This document shows positions 21,602 through 23,589 of a DNA stretch of 23,589 bases, piece by piece. The stretch spans positions 1-23,589 of the forward strand of contig JAPCJN010000023.1 of the NCBI GenBank assembly GCA_027886925.1, read 5' to 3'. The notes below the pieces were generated by a model. The model was not told where the DNA came from and did no database searches. It saw only the letters and a program-made list of their open reading frames with translations. Made by a program: the position numbers and the translations under genes. Numbering within the stretch: the first letter of the stretch is position 1; each line of letters begins with the position of its first letter. Source of the DNA: Nitrososphaerota archaeon (GTDB lineage: Archaea; Thermoproteota; Nitrososphaeria; Nitrososphaerales; UBA183).

Positions 21602-21676
21602 CCTCCTACAGCTGCCAGTCTCCCGCGGGAGAATTTGCGTGTTTGCCCTACGGAAAGACAGGATGGCTTGAAGGAC

Positions 21677-21910
21677 TCAGCCTTCGACGACTATCATCGT
21701 CAGGGTGCTCCTGACGCGGTCAAGTCTTCGAATCTTCCAAGTGATGGTCTCCTTCACCTTTTCCATGGTGTCGGCTTCGACCCTGGCTATGATGTCGTAG
21801 ACTCCGTACACGACATAGACATCGCGGACAAATTCTAGTCCCCGCAGCGACTTTAGCAGTTCCTCTTCTGCCCCCAGATCCGCATTGATGAGAACGAAGG
21901 CCATCGGCAT
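21677..21910 (-). CDS. Stand-alone Lrp/AsnC ligand-binding (RAM) domain protein
   Basis: A 77-residue protein equal to the C-terminal RAM domain of Lrp/AsnC regulators, without the helix-turn-helix. The pattern AFVLINADLGAEEELLKSLRGLEFVRDVYVVYGVYDIIARVEADTMEKVKETI (read in parts) is typical: a first strand, a helix, the GxYD turn (GVYDIIARVEA), and a final strand STLTMIVVEG. Such single-domain proteins form multimers that bind amino acids or other small effectors and may modulate full-length Lrp proteins. The ATG at 21908-21910 has a good minus-strand TATA (cttttatacc, 21939-21948) about 33 nt upstream. Confidence 0.88.
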   Translation of the reverse strand: MPMAFVLINADLGAEEELLKSLRGLEFVRDVYVVYGVYDIIARVEADTMEKVKETITWKIRRLDRVRSTLTMIVVEG

Positions 21911-21938
21911 ATTGTTCGACGGTATTAGTCAACAATCG

Positions 21939-21948
21939 GTATAAAAGA
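21939..21948 (-). promoter_or_regulatory. TATA box of the RAM-domain gene
   Basis: The minus-strand CTTTTATACC is one of the best TATA matches in the window, about 33 nt upstream of the start codon. The adjoining direct repeat aactgaatc (two copies around 21958-21977) is possibly a regulator site. Confidence 0.5.
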
Positions 21949-22094
21949 CTTCATTCGAACTGAATCAAACTGAATCTTGGGAGGCTAAAGGTCCGGCGGC
22001 TCAAGCAAACAAAACCATTTTGCCCGATACGTTCCATTTCTCTCGTCCTTGCACGATAGGGAAGAACGGCGCTCTTGGACATACATACACGCAG

Positions 22095-22769
22095 CTATTT
22101 ACCCGTCATGACGAGTGCGATTGCGAACCCGTCGTAGCCTTTGCTGCCCACGGTCTGTATCGCCGTGACGCTCACCCTTGGCTCAGCCGCGAGGATTTCG
22201 TTGAGCCGGCGCGTCGCGAGGACAGCTGGATCGTTGCTCGTCGGGTCGATTATCTCTCCTTCGCGGACGACGTTGTCGATGACGATGAGGCTCCCGCGAC
22301 GGGAGAGCTTTAGCGCCCATTCGAAATATTCCGGGTTGTTGGGCTTGTCGGCGTCGATGAAGATCAAGTCGAATGGGCCCCGATTCTCGGCCGCAAGCTG
22401 CGATAGCGTGTCAAGCGCTCGACCAAGGCGTAACTCGACGACTTTGGCGAGGCCTGCCCTCGCGATGTTTCTCATCGCGACTTTGGCGTGTTTTGGGTCG
22501 ACTTCCAGGGTGGTAAGGCGACCGCGCGCAGGGAGCGCCCGAGCGAGCCAAATCGTGCTGTAGCCGCCAAGAGTTCCGATTTCCAAGATGGCTCGCGCAC
22601 GTTGGACGCGCGCCAAGAGCCAGAGGAGTTTGCCCTGATTCGGGCTGACATTGATTGGGGGCAGGCCCGCCTCAGAGCTGGCCCTTAGCACATAGTCGAG
22701 CACCGGGTCCGGAGGAACGAGCAGGTCTGTGATGTAGCGCTCGACAGCGGTCCACTGTTCCAGAGTCAT
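22095..22769 (-). CDS. SAM-dependent O-methyltransferase (catechol-OMT-like)
   Basis: A 224-residue class I methyltransferase of the metal-dependent O-methyltransferase family. Motif I is LEIGTLGGYS (62-71), the acidic residue after strand 2 is LEVD (88-91), and the metal-binding stretches are FIDADKPN (137-144) and VIDNVVREGEI (163-173). The N-terminal helix with SPNQGKLLWLL is also typical of the family. Substrates in this family are usually catechol-like small molecules or natural products; none can be named here. The start ATG is at 22767-22769. It ends at TAA 22095-22097. Confidence 0.9.
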   Translation of the reverse strand: MTLEQWTAVERYITDLLVPPDPVLDYVLRASSEAGLPPINVSPNQGKLLWLLARVQRARAILEIGTLGGYSTIWLARALPARGRLTTLEVDPKHAKVAMRNIARAGLAKVVELRLGRALDTLSQLAAENRGPFDLIFIDADKPNNPEYFEWALKLSRRGSLIVIDNVVREGEIIDPTSNDPAVLATRRLNEILAAEPRVSVTAIQTVGSKGYDGFAIALVMTGK

Positions 22770-22904
22770 AAGAGCGACAGCCTCGGGTTCATGGTGAAGG
22801 ATTGGTATCAGGAAGTATATCAGGAATCAGAGCAGAAACAACGCCCCCGCCTGCGAACGCGTAGACCTCCAAAGACGTTACTGCCTTCAACCGGTTGCCC
22901 TCAC

Positions 22905-22915
22905 GAAACATATTA
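22905..22915 (+). promoter_or_regulatory. TATA-like element upstream of tsr3
   Basis: The sequence gaaacatatta lies about 62 nt before the ATG at 22973, which would leave a leader of roughly 35 nt. A purine-rich AGGAG (22955-22959) is about 13 nt before the ATG and may act as a ribosome binding site. Confidence 0.35.
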
Positions 22916-22972
22916 GGCCCCATTTTCATCGACCTTTGCAAGAAGAGGAGCGAAAGGAGTGGCACCCAAAGA

Positions 22973-23485
22973 ATGAACGTTTTCGTTATCGACTATGCAC
23001 AGGACGACCCAGCCAAGTGCACCGCCGCGAAGATGGTAAAGATGGAGCTAGCGACCGAGGTTACCAAAAAATTCCATGCGTCCGATACCACCATAGTCCT
23101 TAACCCGTATGCAGGCACTTTGCTCACTCCTCTTGATGCAGGCAGCGTCAAATCCATTCTCGCGATAGACTGCTCTTGGAACCTGGCGCAGGAGGTCTTC
23201 TTTAGAAAGATCGGCGGAAAGCACAGAAGGCTTCCGGCGCTCTTGGCGGGCAACCCGACCAACTACTCGAGGCGGGGCATACTGAGCTCCGTGGAAGCGG
23301 TCGCAGCGACTTTGTTCATCCTCGGTGAAGAAAAAGAGGCCAGGGAATTTCTATCGATCTACAAGTGGGGACCGACCTTCGAGTCCCTGAACCACGACCC
23401 TCTGCACGACTATAGCAAGGCCACCTCCGAGATGGAAATCGAAGAGATCGAGAGGAGCTACTTTCCGCAACTCCAGACCGGTTAG
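22973..23485 (+). CDS. tsr3: 16S rRNA aminocarboxypropyltransferase Tsr3
   Basis: A 170-residue archaeal/eukaryotic Tsr3, which transfers the aminocarboxypropyl group of S-adenosylmethionine to the hypermodified uridine of small-subunit rRNA. The N-terminus VFVIDYAQDDPAKCTAAKMVKM matches the family's 'DpkkCt..kl' opening. The SPOUT-like core is in IVLNPYAGTLLTPLD, ILAIDCSWNLAQ and RRLPALLAGNPTNYSRRGILSSVEAVAATLFILG, with the highly conserved LPALLAGNPxNYG-like signature (here NYSRRG). The ATG at 22973 is chosen because conserved sequence begins there; 26 codons of open frame upstream look non-coding. Confidence 0.95.
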   Translation: MNVFVIDYAQDDPAKCTAAKMVKMELATEVTKKFHASDTTIVLNPYAGTLLTPLDAGSVKSILAIDCSWNLAQEVFFRKIGGKHRRLPALLAGNPTNYSRRGILSSVEAVAATLFILGEEKEAREFLSIYKWGPTFESLNHDPLHDYSKATSEMEIEEIERSYFPQLQTG

Positions 23486-23487
23486 GC

Positions 23488-23502
23488 TCTGGTATCCCCA
23501 GA
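23488..23502 (+). terminator. Hairpin after tsr3
   Basis: TCTGG (23488-23492) pairs with CCAGA (23498-23502) around TATCC just after the tsr3 stop, with outer GCTCT/AGAGC pairing possible (to 23510) and an A/T-rich stretch following. A modest terminator candidate. Confidence 0.3.
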
Positions 23503-23550
23503 CGTAGAGCAAAATTAGCGGGATATCTTAGAATATAGACGAAGAAAAAA

Positions 23551-23589
23551 TTAGGACGCGGGCTTCCTGCCTCTCATGGCAAGATAGCC
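23551..23589 (-). CDS. Possible C-terminal end of a gene running off the window
   Basis: The minus-strand frame reads GYLAMRGRKPAS and ends in TAA at 23551-23553; it is open to the right edge. The basic tail is protein-like and lies convergent to tsr3, but twelve codons are too few to identify a family or to be sure it is coding. Confidence 0.25.
   Translation of the reverse strand, partial: GYLAMRGRKPAS

Noticed and set aside
21911..22094. Possible RNA gene or extra ORF between the RAM-domain gene and the methyltransferase
   Set aside because: Apart from the TATA box and a short direct repeat (aactgaatc twice) I see no cloverleaf, hairpin or open frame of note.
1..23589. CRISPR arrays, rRNA genes, insertion sequences with transposases
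   Set aside because: No regularly spaced repeats, no conserved rRNA segments and no transposase or integrase motifs were seen on either strand.

Overview
The window is archaeal DNA. It carries archaea-specific or archaeal-type genes: A-type ATP synthase, TFE, Trm56, TiaS, an archaeal NAC, MBF1 and Tsr3. It also has an initiator tRNA with BHB-type introns, and AT-rich TATA elements about 25-33 nt upstream of several probably leaderless start codons. By eye it is GC-rich with short intergenic gaps. The gene set and the tRNA introns fit the TACK group (Thaumarchaeota/Nitrososphaeria, Bathyarchaeia or relatives), but the sequence alone does not give a genus.

Layout. 1-2594: the 3' end of a B12-dependent ribonucleotide reductase, a divergent pair of SRPBCC-fold proteins, and a small four-cysteine protein. 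2596-11222 (minus strand): a complete A-type ATP synthase operon in the order K-E-C-F-A-B-D-x-H-I, where x is a 70-codon membrane-anchored ORF with no standard start codon. 11322-12082 (minus): NAC and a PUA protein. 12083-12323: a hairpin-rich intergenic stretch. 12324-15502 (plus): a tight information-processing cluster of MBF1, HflX, Trm56, TFE and an HD-domain protein. 15503-16670: an accessory-looking segment with a damaged LAGLIDADG homing endonuclease, an initiator tRNA that appears to contain two introns, palindromes, and a partial repeat of the tRNA 3' end about 530 bp downstream. 16671-19273 (minus): DUF190 and CrcB/FluC (fluoride export), TiaS and a VOC protein. 19548-23485: a third SRPBCC protein, a polytopic GT39-like membrane protein, a stand-alone Lrp/AsnC RAM domain, an O-methyltransferase and Tsr3.

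How the genes fit together. The ATPase operon encodes the whole rotary machine: head A/B, central stalk D/F/C, peripheral stalks E/H, rotor K and stator I. NAC, MBF1, HflX, Trm56, TFE, TiaS, the initiator tRNA and Tsr3 serve transcription, translation or ribosome/tRNA maturation. The most unusual part is 15.5-16.7 kb. A decayed homing endonuclease runs up to the base before the initiator tRNA, and its last codons lie in the tRNA promoter. The tRNA has a textbook BHB intron at 37/38 and a second likely intron in the D loop. All calls come from reading the sequence, without database searches.
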